Shown: positions 22,109-32,782 of the stretch, piece after piece
Layout of the letters: each line of letters opens with the position of its first letter
How positions within the stretch are numbered: the first letter of the stretch is position 1
DNA from: Suillus spraguei
Taxonomy: Eukaryota > Basidiomycota > Agaricomycetes > Boletales > Suillaceae
NCBI GenBank assembly: GCA_016800925.1
Contig: JABCPU010000621.1
Location: 1 to 34,884 of the forward strand
Direction of reading: 5' to 3'
DNA length: 34,884 bases
Translations under genes and position numbers: made by a program
Notes under the pieces: generated by a model
Told to the model about the DNA's origin: nothing
What the model saw: only the letters and a program-made list of their open reading frames with translations
Databases searched by the model: none

Positions 22109-22595
22109 CATTGTGTTACAAACTGGGGTGGCGTCACCAGCGACAGTGAAAAGACACAGTCGGTCTGCTGGGAGTTCTTACAATGTCCAGAAGAGGACAA
22201 GGTGAAAGTACAAGGAATGTGTTCCGAGTACGATCAAGGGTTCGGCCTCAAGGACAAGTCCGAGAGGTTCTGCGAGAATAGAGACTAAGGCTAAGGAGTG
22301 CTTAGACTTAGAGACAATTCAAGACGACTTAGGTTGGAGACCTAAGTGAAGGAGATTCCAGGTAAAACCCAGTAAGATTAAAGTAGGGAATCTACTACAA
22401 GTACATACACTGTGCTTAAATAGGCCAATATGTGCACACAGACTAAGTAACCGTGAGAACGTAACTGCGTATCCTAATAAGGAAGGCATGTATCATACAG
22501 ATGCATTGAGCATATGAGTCAGAGTCATGTGACATGATATACTAAAGGGGACAAAAGGGAAAATGAATAGGGGTACGTACGATTGTAACACATTG
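22109..22595 (+). mobile_element. A-type solo LTR with CATTG target duplication
   Basis: The LTR itself is 22114-22590 (477 bp), beginning TGTTACAAAC and ending GATTGTAACA, flanked on both sides by CATTG (22109-22113 and 22591-22595). It is homologous to the A-type segment at 15622-16162 in the opposite orientation. It shows that the A-type LTR is a complete unit by itself, and that it landed after the Gypsy element did. Confidence 0.9.
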
Positions 22596-22883
22596 CCATA
22601 TTAGTACTTCATTGTTTCCTTTGCACTAACTTTGAAGGAATTGCTTCTATCTGCAGTCCTCTTGGGTCGAACATCTCACTCGCACATTCAGTAGGATTAA
22701 CGCTGCGCTTATACTTAGGCCAGTGCTAGTTTCTTCATTTCAATTGGAGCCCACCACGAGGGGACCATAAAAGCACTAAATCTGGAATGCACTACCTGCA
22801 CTCTTCGAGACAATGAGACTCGCAGTCTCAGGTCTATCTGCCTAGCCAAAGAAGATTTCTTCGCGCCAAAGACTAACAACGAC

Positions 22884-23269
22884 ATGGAGATCTTAGCATC
22901 TAGCCGCCAATCTAGCGCAGAGGAAGCCACCATCCTTCGAGAACTTATTGCTGACGAATCGTCTAGCGAGCAAGGGGAAATGCCGAAAGGCAAACAACTA
23001 CTGGGAGCTTTCGAACCGGAAGAATCGCAGATACCGTTTGTTACCATTGACTCGCCTCCTAAGGGATCACCCTTGACATCAGTCTGCAACCTCTACCCTT
23101 CGCCAAACGAGGAAACTCTTGCTCCTCCTTTGCCTCGACAGCACATTGCTACAGTACTGCCAACGCCACCCACTATTCACCATCGCACTATTATCCATGC
23201 TCACGCTACCATTCCATTGACGCTTACACCACAATCGTTAGTCCTACTGCAACCGCAAGCTAAATCCTG
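22884..23269 (+). CDS. Possible gag N-terminal or leader open frame
   Basis: A 128-codon frame (MEILASSRQSSAEEATILRE) with an acidic start and a Pro-rich, low-complexity end. It stops just before the gag start at 23280. It may be an N-terminal gag segment separated by a frame change, or a leader frame. No domain is recognised. Confidence 0.3.
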
Positions 23270-23279
23270 ACCGCCAATC

Positions 23280-24734
23280 ATGACAACTCCATTCTGCATG
23301 CCGCTAAGGGGCACAGACGCTGCGCCTAAATTTGACGGCACCCCAGCATGCCTTTTTCCATTTTTCGAGGATGTAGAACTCTTAGGCGCTCATGCCAACT
23401 TGACCGGCGAGCACCTTATTAAGGCAGCGCTGAGATACGCCTATTGACGACTCTGAGACGTGGGAGATACTCAATGAAGCCAGTCTGCTGGATTGGGCTA
23501 AGTGTACCACAGCGGTAAAACTTTTGTATCCTGGATGTGAAGGTGATCGCCGCTTCACCCGTACTGACCTCGAGAACCTTTGTGCAGAACAAGCTCATAT
23601 GCTGATGACCTCGCAAGAAGATCTCGGGCCATACTATAGGAAGTTTTTCAAGATCTCTCAGCACTTGATCGCGAAGAAGAAGCTTGCCGAACTTGAGCGG
23701 GACTGTCTGTTCCTTGACAGATTCCACGCTACTGCCAAGACCGCTATCATGCGGCGGCTCGAGCTTACGCTTACCGCACATCACCCAGAGTATCCTTATG
23801 ACATCAAAAAGGTATACAAAGCTGCAATCTTTCTTTTGCCAAGTACCTCCACTGCCATAATGGCGCTGGCTTCCTCGCTGGCATATGCTAAATCTTCCAC
23901 CGCTCAACAGGTATCACCGCAACCGCAGATGCAACCAGCCAATCCTGGTGTTATGATCAAGCGAAAGTATGCACAGTATGCACCCATCACGTGCCACTTC
24001 TGCAGCAGTCTGCACAAGATGCTGGATTGCACGATCAAGGAAGCGTACATACACGACGGTAAGATCATTAATAGGAACAGACGCATAGTTCTGCCTAATG
24101 GCAATGCAGTCCCCCGTCTTGGTCCCAATTTCCAATGAAGCCTTGACTGCTTGGCAAGCGAAGCCCTGCTACGGGAGCTAACGCTACGGTATTAGGAAAC
24201 CTGTACTGCCGGGTTGAGCATGGGCATGACACCATGCTTGACATCAATCCCTCTGCATTCTTGCACACTAACACCATTCACAGGACAGACGCTGAAGTAG
24301 AGCGTGCTAATGACTTACGTCTGGCGCAGGATTTGTATGATGCTAACAATACGGACACTTATGCCACTAGGAAATCGGACAAGGGAAAGACCATGCAGTT
24401 TGATGGCGTCGAGATGCTGCTGAGACCTAAAGCGGGACCATCCTCTAAAGCTGCTGATGTGGCCGAGGAGGTGGTTTCACCCCAAGTCAAAGCAAGTGCG
24501 GTGCCCAACCCCGGAACTAAGATCCTTAACCTGGCAGTGCCTACCGCCAAGAGCACCCCACCAGTACCTGCAACTTCTTCTTCGTCTACCGATACTGCCA
24601 AGAGTACAGTGCATCCAGCACCTGCAACTTCTTCTCCATCTAACAATGCCGCCAACCAACCTGCGCCCCAATACAGGTACCAGCATCCACTAGAAGACAA
24701 GGACACTGATAGACACTGTAAAGATACAATCTAG
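23280..24734 (+). pseudogene. Gypsy gag, frameshifted
   Basis: Starts ATG 23280 (MTTPFCMPLRGTDAAPKFDG), the usual retrotransposon gag opening in which PKFDG and a WEIL...YPGCE segment mark the capsid domain. A one-base loss near 23435 separates RYA from PIDDSETWEI. The capsid part runs to about 23890. A zinc-knuckle-like CHFCSSLHKMLDC (CX2CX3HX4C, one residue shorter than the classical CX2CX4HX4C) follows at about 23995. A further frame change near 24129 and a TGA at about 24144 interrupt it. The end is rich in Thr, Ser, Pro and Ala. Confidence 0.8.
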
Positions 24735-25624
24735 CCTGGGCTGTAGATGAACCATGGCCTAAACTAGTATGCGAGTCTTGAGCTCCGTCTAGTCTGCTTC
24801 ACTTGCAAAGAAAGAGTGTTCGACCCTAAAGGGAATGCTAAGTCAATATAGTTCAATAATGCCCAACCTGTGGTGCAAGACTGCCGTCGGAGGTAGTGAG
24901 ATGCTAGCGGTGACCTCCAGTCCATGGGAAACTAGCAGTAATACTAGCGGTAAGTGCGGGAAAGCGGTAGACAAGTGGTAGCGAAAGTGGTAAAACTGCG
25001 GTAGTGCGTGCGGTAAAACTGCGGTAAGGCGTGGGAAACTGGCGGTCAAACAAGCGGTGAAGCGTAGTGATGAAGTGCGGGAAAGCGTAGTGCAAGCGGT
25101 GAAGCGTGGGAAAGCGGTAAAGAGCAGTGGTGCATGCAGCAGTAAAACAATTCTTAAGAGATAGTGACTTCAGCGAAAGACTTTATTCCATTAGAGACAG
25201 TAGTGGTGACAATTCCTAAGTACCGTGTGTATCATAGAGGGAAAAGTAAAAGTACCAGAATGTGCGAAGAGTCCTTTTTAACATGTACCGTGAATGGCTG
25301 GAATACATAGCAAGAACAGTAGCGAGATAGAGATATTTAGCTAAGAGGCATGCAGCGAGCAAGCGGTGTCATGGAAGGTAAGGTAAGTCTTGCCATAGCT
25401 TTAGTAATGGCGGAAACGAATATGCTACGCACCAATGGATCATAGACGGAAATGGAATGGACAGGAGGACATCGGTAGTGAGATTCGGTAAGGGGCAAGG
25501 ATCCATGGAGCAAAAACAGTACCGGCGAAGCAAAAAGGGGTAATGCTCACTATAGGGGTTTTCTCGGTAGCTGCTGTAGGCAGTAATGAGAAACTTGTGT
25601 AAAACAGCACTTTCATGGTCAGCA
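24735..25624. other. Gypsy gag-protease linker with repeat array
   Basis: No continuous coding frame. The central part (24880-25140) is the GCGGT-rich array; the rest shows remnants only. Confidence 0.45.
24880..25140. repeat. GCGGTAA/GCGGTGAAGCG word array
   Basis: At least ten GCGGT words, mostly as AGCGGTAA, GCGGTAAAAC or AAGCGGTGAAGCG, spaced 8-30 bp apart with related GTGGTA and GCGGGAAAG variants. Not a strict tandem repeat. The same word, or its complement TACCGC, recurs in the leader, in pol at 26410-26450 and near the 3' end of the element. Confidence 0.65.
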
Positions 25625-26272
25625 TGACTTTGTTCGCTACAACGCGTCGTAGACCATATCCTGGACTCTGATGTTACCATACCAGTATGCGAACTCATCG
25701 CGGTAGCGCCAGAGATCTGCAAGAACCTCAAGGAAGCTACTACCAACAAGCAAGTTAGTGTTAACGCCGCGCTAGTCAATGAGTTAGGTATCATGCCTAG
25801 CGCTAGGGAACAGATGAAGTATTGGGAGCATTACTGCTCACGAGGTGCTGACGGATGAGTGGTCGCAGAGCACTTTGCGCCACTGCAGGCTATCATGGCC
25901 ATTACCAAGGGACAGGTCTTGACGTGCACATTGGACCAGGGTGCTGAATGTCTTGTCATGCCAGCGAGAGTTTGGCGCATGCTGGGTTCCACACCACTGA
26001 GACCAGACCACAAGATCAACATGGAGTCGGCTAACACGTCTACCAACGAGATGCTGGGAGTCATTGAGAACCTGCTGCTAGACTTTGGAACTGGCGAAAT
26101 GCTGTTCCAGGAACAAGTTGTCGAGACCGCTAATTTTGACCTCTTGCTAGGAAGACCGTTCTACACGATGACAGCATGTAACACTGAGGACACGCCAAGC
26201 GGCGAGCAGGACCTTACGCTCACTGACCCAATAACGGCAAGGTCATCCGCATACCCATACAGCCATGGGTAA
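25625..26272 (+). pseudogene. Gypsy aspartic protease region
   Basis: Retropepsin-like domain. The frame reads HILDSDVTIPVCELIAVAPE, then a TGA at 25856, then the catalytic segment LTCTLDQGAECLVMPARVW, where DQG replaces the usual DSG/DTG as in related fungal Gypsy proteases. It continues through PLRPDHKINMESANTSTNEM and FDLLLGRPFYTMTAC to a stop at 26270. It would cut the Gag-Pol precursor. Confidence 0.75.
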
Positions 26273-26334
26273 AGAAATGTCAGGGTTGCGCTAAGTGCCC
26301 AGCAATGTCTACTGAGCAGGATTTTTAAAGATCA

Positions 26335-28492
26335 ATGAGCCGCACGTGGCGCGGGGAGACTCCCAAATGTTTCATTCTTCTTCTTCTTTCATTTCTCAAG
26401 AACCAGTTACCGCTAAAGTTACCGCTAAAGTTACCGCTACTGTACCAAGTTCCACTGACTGCATACCGGTGCCCACTGTGCAACCACCACTCTTACGGAG
26501 CACTACCGCTGATGCATCATCGTCTCCCTTTAACTGTCCTCAGTTATCTGCTCATGATCATTACATAACCTCTATGCATTCCTCCATTAACACTGAGTCT
26601 ACTGAAGCCTTCCACAGTGTTTATACCTACAACGAGACCACGCACTCCTACGTCTACAAACCTGTAGGCAAGAAAGTCAACACCATCCTGACTACCATGC
26701 TGCCAGAGTACACATGCAACGGGAACTACCACCAGACCCTCTGGCCGGTTTACCTGAGTTACCGCCGCACCCACCAGACTTTGTACCTGGCAAGCGGTTT
26801 ACCCAAGAGAGAGCTGACGCACTTGATCTGGATCCTGCGAAGTGGCTATGGCCAGAGGAGGACAAGCTCGTACATTAGCTTGTTTGTGAACACGAGACCA
26901 CCTTCACTTGGGACGTGTCAGAACGTGGCCGTCTCGATGAGAAGTAATTTCCGCTGTACAAGATACCGATGGTACCACACACACCATGGGCGGAGCGCAG
27001 TATCCCAATCCCTCCTGCCATGCTGGAGAAAGTTGTGGGCATTATCAAGGAAAAGATTGCATCCGGCGTGTACGAACCGTCAACGCATCTTACCACTCGC
27101 AATGGTTCTGCGTCGTCAAGAAAGATGGTACATCACTGCATATAGTTCATGATCTCCAACCACTGAACAGGGTAACTATCAAAGATGCTTCTGTTCCTCC
27201 TTTCATTGAACATCTCGCTGAATTGTTTGCCGGCTACGCTGTGTACGGCATGATGGACTTATGTTCAGGATATGATCAGCGGTCGCTACATGTTGACTCG
27301 TACGATATGACTACCTTTGGTACACTGTTGGGGCCTTACCGCCTAACCACGCTTCCGATGGGCCACGCTAACAGTGTACAGCTCTTTCAGGGGGATATTT
27401 GCTTCATCCTACAAGACGAGATCCCGATGTACACATTCCCATTCATTGACGACATTGCCATGAAGTCGGTAAAGATGTGGTATCAGAGAGCTGACAGCTC
27501 ATATGAGACCATACCGGAGAACGCTGGCATTCACCGCTTCATCTGGGAATACTTAATTGTGGTTAACTACGTCTTGCACCGCTTGCGTATGGTTGGGCTA
27601 ACAGTGACCGCCAAAAAGTTTGTTTTAGCTGCGCCTACTGCCAATATCATAGGACACATGTGTACCTTTGAAGGGCGTGTTCCAGAGTCCGGGAAGGTAC
27701 AAAAGATCTGCGATTGACCTGAGTGTAGCACCGTTACGCATGTGCGGGGCTTCCTAGGTACCTGTGGCATCTTGCGTATTTTCATCAAGGACTTCGCCAA
27801 GATAGTGAGACCACTAGTAGCGCTAACATGCAAGGACGTCATATTTGAGTGGGGTCACGAACAGAAGGTAGCTATGCAGATGCTCAAAGACGCTATTATG
27901 CAGTCGCCCACGCTAAAACCGCTCGATTATGTTTCTGGGCGAGAAGTCGTTCTAGCTGTTGACACATCTTCTATTGCCATAGGTTTTATACTCTTGCAAA
28001 TTGGCGAGGACATGAAGCGCTACCCTAGCCACTTTGGTTCACTAATGCTTACTGAAGTTGAGAGCCGCTACTCACAAGCAAAGCTCGAGCTATACAGGTT
28101 GTTCAGAGCACTGCGCGCTATGCGGGTGTATATCTTCGGCATCGTCAACCTTACAGTTGAGGTGGATGCAAAGTATATCAAGGGGATGATCAATAACCCA
28201 GATCTCCAGCCTAACGCTATGATCAATCGCTGGATCACAGGTATACTTTTGTTTCAATTCAATCTCGTGCACGTACCGGCAACCAAGCATACCGGTGCTG
28301 ACGGTCTCTCAAGGAGACCTGCCGCAGACGAAGATCCAGCTGAGGAGGATGATCACGAGGATTGGTTAGACCACTCGTACTCCTTCAGTATGGAGATTTT
28401 GAACGACAGGGCTTGCATAGTCGCAGGTCCTTGCGGCAACATCTTGCAGCACCCTCATTCATCACCCATGCTGTGCTCACTAACTCGACCAC
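26335..28492 (+). pseudogene. Gypsy reverse transcriptase and RNase H, broken
   Basis: A linker with KPVGKKV leads into AGLPELPPHPPDFVPG (frame at about 26747) and PIPPAMLEKVVGIIKEKIAS. Stops fall at about 26877 (TAG) and 26943 (TAA), and a one-base loss near 27082. The RT core follows: WFCVVKKDG, HDLQPLNRVTIKDA, MDLCSGYDQ, LPMGHANSVQLFQGD and the catalytic FIDD in FPFIDDIAMKS. A TGA at 27715 replaces the Trp of DWPEC. Then GFLGTCGILRIFIKDFAK and RNase H with Asp in VDTSSIAIGF, Glu in QAKLELYRLF, Asp in VEVDAKYIKG and HTGADGLSRRP. The frame is cut at 28493 by a solo LTR. Confidence 0.85.
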
Positions 28493-29256
28493 TGTTAAGA
28501 CTGTACTCAAGGGTAGAGAGATCCGAAGGGCTTTGGCCTCAGTTCGTACACTGTGCCCCTTTCTCGAGTAATGCCCCTTATTTCAGGGAGGAGTTATTCG
28601 TCCGAAGACCCGGAAGGGGTTGCGTGACGGATCCGGGTGTCCGAAGGTGTCGGATATAACACGTCCGAAGGTAATTCGGAACGTAAGGAGAGGACAGAGA
28701 TTAAGGCTAGTTTCGGAACGAGTTCCTAACTAGAAACTAACGGAGATGGACTATCCAAAGATAGAGTCGGAGGTCTAGACTATAGGAATCAATCCTAAGT
28801 CTCGGAAGGTGACTTAAAGCGGAGAGTGGCTTAAGTCCGGAGGAGGAAGAATGAGTAGAATCTAAGATGATATTCGAACTAGGGTTCTACGGAGATCTAC
28901 AAGTGGTTTATATACAGTAAGTATCTAAGACGGATAATTAGCAAGTCCGGGACCGAGGGCTATGTACGAAGTGTAACGGAAGTCTATTAGTTATTGCACA
29001 GCGGATCAGTAAGCATGAATCGGAAATGAACACAGGAAACAGATCAGTAACACAGGACGGAAATATAAACAGCCGGAGTACCGGTAGTAGGAGAAATGAC
29101 GAAAGGAGATGTTCACCAGGGAGTTAAGGTGCGAGAAGTGAGTACATTCGGGAGGGTGGTCCGGACAGGATCTGTGGACCAGATGGATATGGAAACGATC
29201 GGATCTGGACGGATATGATCGGATCTGAGATTAGAAGTATGGTATATGACAACCAC
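28488..29256 (+). mobile_element. B-type solo LTR with ACCAC target duplication
   Basis: The LTR is 28493-29251 (759 bp), beginning TGTTAAGACTG and ending TATATGACA, flanked by ACCAC at 28488-28492 and 29252-29256. It is rich in TCCGGA, GTCCGAAGG and TCGGAA words. It splits the Gypsy pol between RNase H and integrase. Its ends match the B-like part of the composite LTR at 14501-15621 in reverse orientation; the middles are too diverged to align by eye. Confidence 0.9.
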
Positions 29257-30711
29257 CCACGTTACTCACATGTTTAGGTACCGTTACCCACAATAGCGAC
29301 AGCATCATAATCCCGCATTCTGAGGCCGCTCAAGCCCAAGATGAACATATGCTGGTAATTCAGTGATTCCTGACTGACCACAAGCGGCCAGCGAGCTTGA
29401 CGAACAAGGAATTTATGTCCTTCATCGGGACACTCATTTGGTACTTCGTGTTGGGGGATAGCCTCTTCTGGCAGCAATCGCTCGGCAAGCATCAGCTAGT
29501 CGTACTGGTGGCTAAGCGCTTGCGTATTCTTAAGGAAGCACACAACAACTTAGGTCATAAGGGAGTATTCGCGACTCGCATTAGACTTCTTTTACGTTTT
29601 TGGTGGCCATATATTATTGACGATATCAAATGGTACAACAGGACTTGTCACAAGTGCCAGATCAGGCAGACTTGCTGCTTGCACATACCGCCAACCGTCC
29701 CTGTACCCGGCGGTATCTTTAGGCGTGCACACCTTGACACTATGATGATGCCAAAAGCCGGCGGATTCGATCGCTTAGTTCAAGCGCGCTGTGCTCTTAC
29801 CAGCTACCCGGAATGGTGTATGCTATGCAAGGAAAACACCAGGACCCTTAGCGCCTTCATTTTCGAGGAGGTTTTGTGTCAGTGGGGACCTATCACCGAG
29901 ATTGTTACTGACAATGGGGCAGCTTTCATTGCAGCAGTAAAAGAGTTAGCTAACCACTATGGGATTCACCCAATCCGCATTTCTCCTTACAACTCGCAAG
30001 CCAACGGCATTGTCGAGCAGCGTCATTACAATGTCTGGGAGGCCATCATGAAAAGTTGCGAGGGGGACGAGTCCTGCTGGTACCAGACCATTCATACTGT
30101 GTTCTGGGCCGAGCATGTTACCATTCATCATGACACTGGGCTATCGCCATATTTTATGGTTCATGGCGTCGAGCCAATCTTTCCATTTGATCTCGCTGAA
30201 AGTACCTTTCTAGTGGACCTACCCGGTCAAGAGACGTTCTCCACTACCAATCTCATCGCTTACTGTGCACAGCAGTTACAGAAGTGGCAAGAAGATATCC
30301 GCAGCATCAGAAATAAAGTCACCAAGGCTAGGCTCAATTCGGTGCAGCAATTCAAGCGCCAGTACGGCGCTACTATCAAAGACTATAACTTTGCTCCAGG
30401 AACATTAGTCTTAGTGCGTAATTCCAAGATCGAGTATGAGCTGAGTCGAAAGACGAAGCCGTGGTACCTCAGTCCAATGGTAGTTGTGCATCGTACCAAT
30501 GGCGGCTCATACTGGCTAGCCGAGCTAGATGGCAGCATATCCAAACTGCGTTACACAGCATTTCCGCTTGATCCCTTATCACCCGTGTACCAATACTAAA
30601 CTTTCAGTTACTAGCATCACTGGTCTAGATGAAGAAGCATTGGACCCATTGGCAGGAGAAGACAACAATGAGCCGGCAGATGAAGACATTGGCTTCAGCG
30701 CCGACGCTTAA
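29257..30711 (+). pseudogene. Gypsy integrase region
   Basis: The N-terminal part has a TGA at 29364 (VIQ-stop-FLTDHKRP). From 29397 the frame is open for 400 codons. It has the zinc-binding EAHNNLGHKG...TCHKCQIRQ (H-X4-H and CX2C). The catalytic core shows Asp in HLDTMMMPKAGGF, Asp in VTDNGAAF and Glu in NGIVEQRH, so the DDE triad is complete. A chromodomain-free C-terminus (APGTLVLVRNSKIE, SYWLAELDGSISKLRYTAF) follows. An extra base near 30567 shifts the last part; the alternative frame RLIPYHPCTNTKLS continues to the stop at 30711 with an acidic tail. Confidence 0.85.
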
Positions 30712-31371
30712 CCCCACCTATCCCATACCACTACTACCGACACTCGTTATCATACTGCTGCTCTCTAATACCACGCTCACCCTGAAAAACACAAAAAACA
30801 CAAAAAACAAATACCGCTCAGTATGATAGTATCAGTTTTACCCCGGGTTTCATCCGGTGTCTCAGTTTCTCTTATCAAATTTTCCACTCTCTAGATCTCA
30901 CTTACCTACGCTATGCACTAACAGTGCACAGACTCTTATGTCAAAGATAATACTGCAACGGACTGCAAAGAATGGGCTAATACCACGCACCAATCATTAC
31001 CGTACATATTTCCTTCTACCGCGGAGGCAGTGCACCACGCACATTTCACAGAACCAAGGACATCACGCACGCAGCGGTATCACACAGGAATAGAAGAAGG
31101 AAGCACAATGATGAAGACAAGACAAGCGGCAACTCGCAATTTTGGCTGTACTTTCACTCTAGTCTCATCTTACGTGAGCGCTCATTTACCCTTACTATAT
31201 CACACAGGCACTCAATGGACTAGTACTGGAATTTGGACACGGACATGGGACATTTGGACAGGACCACCAACTCACTTTGCCTTACCAGCGGTACAACCAC
31301 AGGAGACAGACTCGTATGCATGCGCTACAGTATACAAGTATATGGTACAAAGGAAGAGACACACTAAGTAC
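30712..31371. other. Gypsy region between pol and antisense gene
   Basis: Short A-rich stretch at 30790-30815 (AAAAACACAAAAAACAC type), otherwise scattered short frames. It forms the 3' flank of both pol (plus) and the antisense gene (minus), so two transcripts converge here. No terminator is identifiable. Confidence 0.45.
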
Positions 31372-32531
31372 TCAATCACCGTGCGCCTTCTTGATGCGGT
31401 CCAGATAGCCATGAAGATACTTCATGCTCGCGGCCATCTCTTTCATCAGGCCTTGCATCTGCATGTACCGCACATCCAGCTTCTGCATCTCAGCATCAGC
31501 CAAGAAGAACAGGTCTGGAATGGTGCACAGCTCATCCAGCTGTCGCTGGAATTCCGCTTCATCCTCTATGTCAGAGTCCTCAGCGACCTGCCTAGCGACT
31601 TCTCCCATATCCATCTCCTCCCCTTCTGTCAGCTCTATTGCCGCTTCAGGTGGACCACCAGCGGTAACTTCACTACCAGCCTTACCACTACCGCTATCAC
31701 CAGCGGTAGGCAGCATCTTTGCCGCAGACTTGACCTTACGCTCTACGAACAAGTTAACAAGGTTAGAAGTTAGACATGCACAGAACTTACTACCGAAGTA
31801 TCTGGATTGGATGCAGCCAGTCTTTAGCTTGCGGCATGGCCAACAGCTATACCCATGCTCGCCGGAGCAGAGTATCTTCAGACGAGCGCAGCGCTCACAC
31901 AGCTTCGAGTACATGATGTCGCCAGGTCTCCTACCAATCCTGGGGCGCGGCTTTGGACGCTAGAAATAGCTCATAAGTACAGGCAAGCGAAAGAGAGATA
32001 GCGAGAACTTACCAAAGTACCCTCAGTAGATGCTAATGGCGCCACCATACCCTCTGCATCACTGCTAATAACCTCCTTCATTGGCATGTCTGCCACAGCG
32101 ACTTCCTTCTCCTTGCCCTTCTCGTCAGCAGCAGCAGCTAACTTCTCTTGCTCACGCTTAATCTTCACGGCAAGTAAAGCTGCGCGAACTTGCTCGGTCC
32201 ACCGATCATACACCTTACTCGCTTCCAGTCCCGTGGTGTTCTCTGCTGGCAGCAAGACCGACGCCAGGCTATATGTCTTCCCATCCAAATGACACTTCGC
32301 CATCGCGCCCTATACCGTAGAAATGAGTAAACACACAGAACACCGCCAATAGTCGCTTACCGTAGCAAGAGTCCACTCATTCATCCACTGCTTCTTCTCA
32401 GCGGCTAAGTCCTCACGGTCCTCAGGGACGCATTTGGTCAGCGCCTCGACCTTAGCGTGGATCGCGGCAAACTTCTCAACCAAGGCAACGGCCTCAGGGC
32501 AAAGGTCGGAACCAAGGTCGAAGAGGGACAT
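31372..32531 (-). CDS. Antisense Zn2Cys6-like protein gene inside Gypsy element
   Basis: Four exons, 32531-32361, 32309-32013, 31959-31791 and 31742-31372, with introns of 51, 53 and 48 bp, all GTAAG...TAG. The exons sum to exactly 336 codons, with no stop or frameshift. The start MSLFDLGSDLCPEAVALVEK leads a helical N-terminus, then a Lys/Glu-rich stretch (KEKEVAVADMPMKEV) and a basic segment (RPKPRPRIGRRPGD). A cysteine motif CERCARLKILC followed by SCWPCRKLKTGC gives CX2CX6CX7CX2CX6C, the spacing of fungal Zn2Cys6 clusters. An acidic region (ELTEGEEMDMGEVARQ) and a C-terminal coiled coil (MQKLDVRYMQMQGLMKEM) follow. Its promoter would be 32532-32782, next to the 3' LTR. Similar genes occur, from memory, in Agaricomycete Gypsy elements. 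DNA or RNA binding is inferred. It is the only intact gene of this element. Confidence 0.8.
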
Positions 32532-32782
32532 GCTGTAGCAAAGGCAAGCAAGGCATCACGGGTACACCAGTCATTTATAGCAGCTCCCCACTCGTAACCG
32601 CCGCATAATGCACCTCGTGTCCATCATTATCCCCTTCCCATGATACCACAAGTTCACCGCCAATCATGCTTCGTAAACTCCGCATACCACACATCACGCA
32701 CGTGCTTGCAAGTCGCAGGAATGCTAAGTCTTATATACAGTACGTTTGACCGGGACGGTCAATATTCAAAGCACCCAGCGGA
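32532..32782 (-). promoter_or_regulatory. Presumed promoter of antisense gene
   Basis: The 250 bp between the antisense start codon and the 3' LTR. It has no other open frame of note. A TATATA at about 32732 lies some 200 bp upstream of the ATG on the gene's strand. Placement only; no factor site recognised. Confidence 0.35.

Larger units (their letters stand above)
21699..23279 (+). other. Gypsy leader region
   Basis: Untranslated leader between the 5' LTR and gag. A solo LTR (22114-22590) sits inside it. ACCGC/GCGGT words are frequent at 21820-22090. A recognisable tRNA primer-binding site was not identified. Confidence 0.5.

Noticed and set aside
24359..24706. Minus-strand frame of 115 codons over the end of gag
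   Set aside because: A shadow of the Ser/Thr/Pro/Ala-rich gag tail with no introns or motif.
31030..31963. Plus-strand frames overlapping the antisense gene
   Set aside because: They have no domain and mirror its coding exons; the spliced minus-strand model is phase-perfect and carries the cysteine motif.
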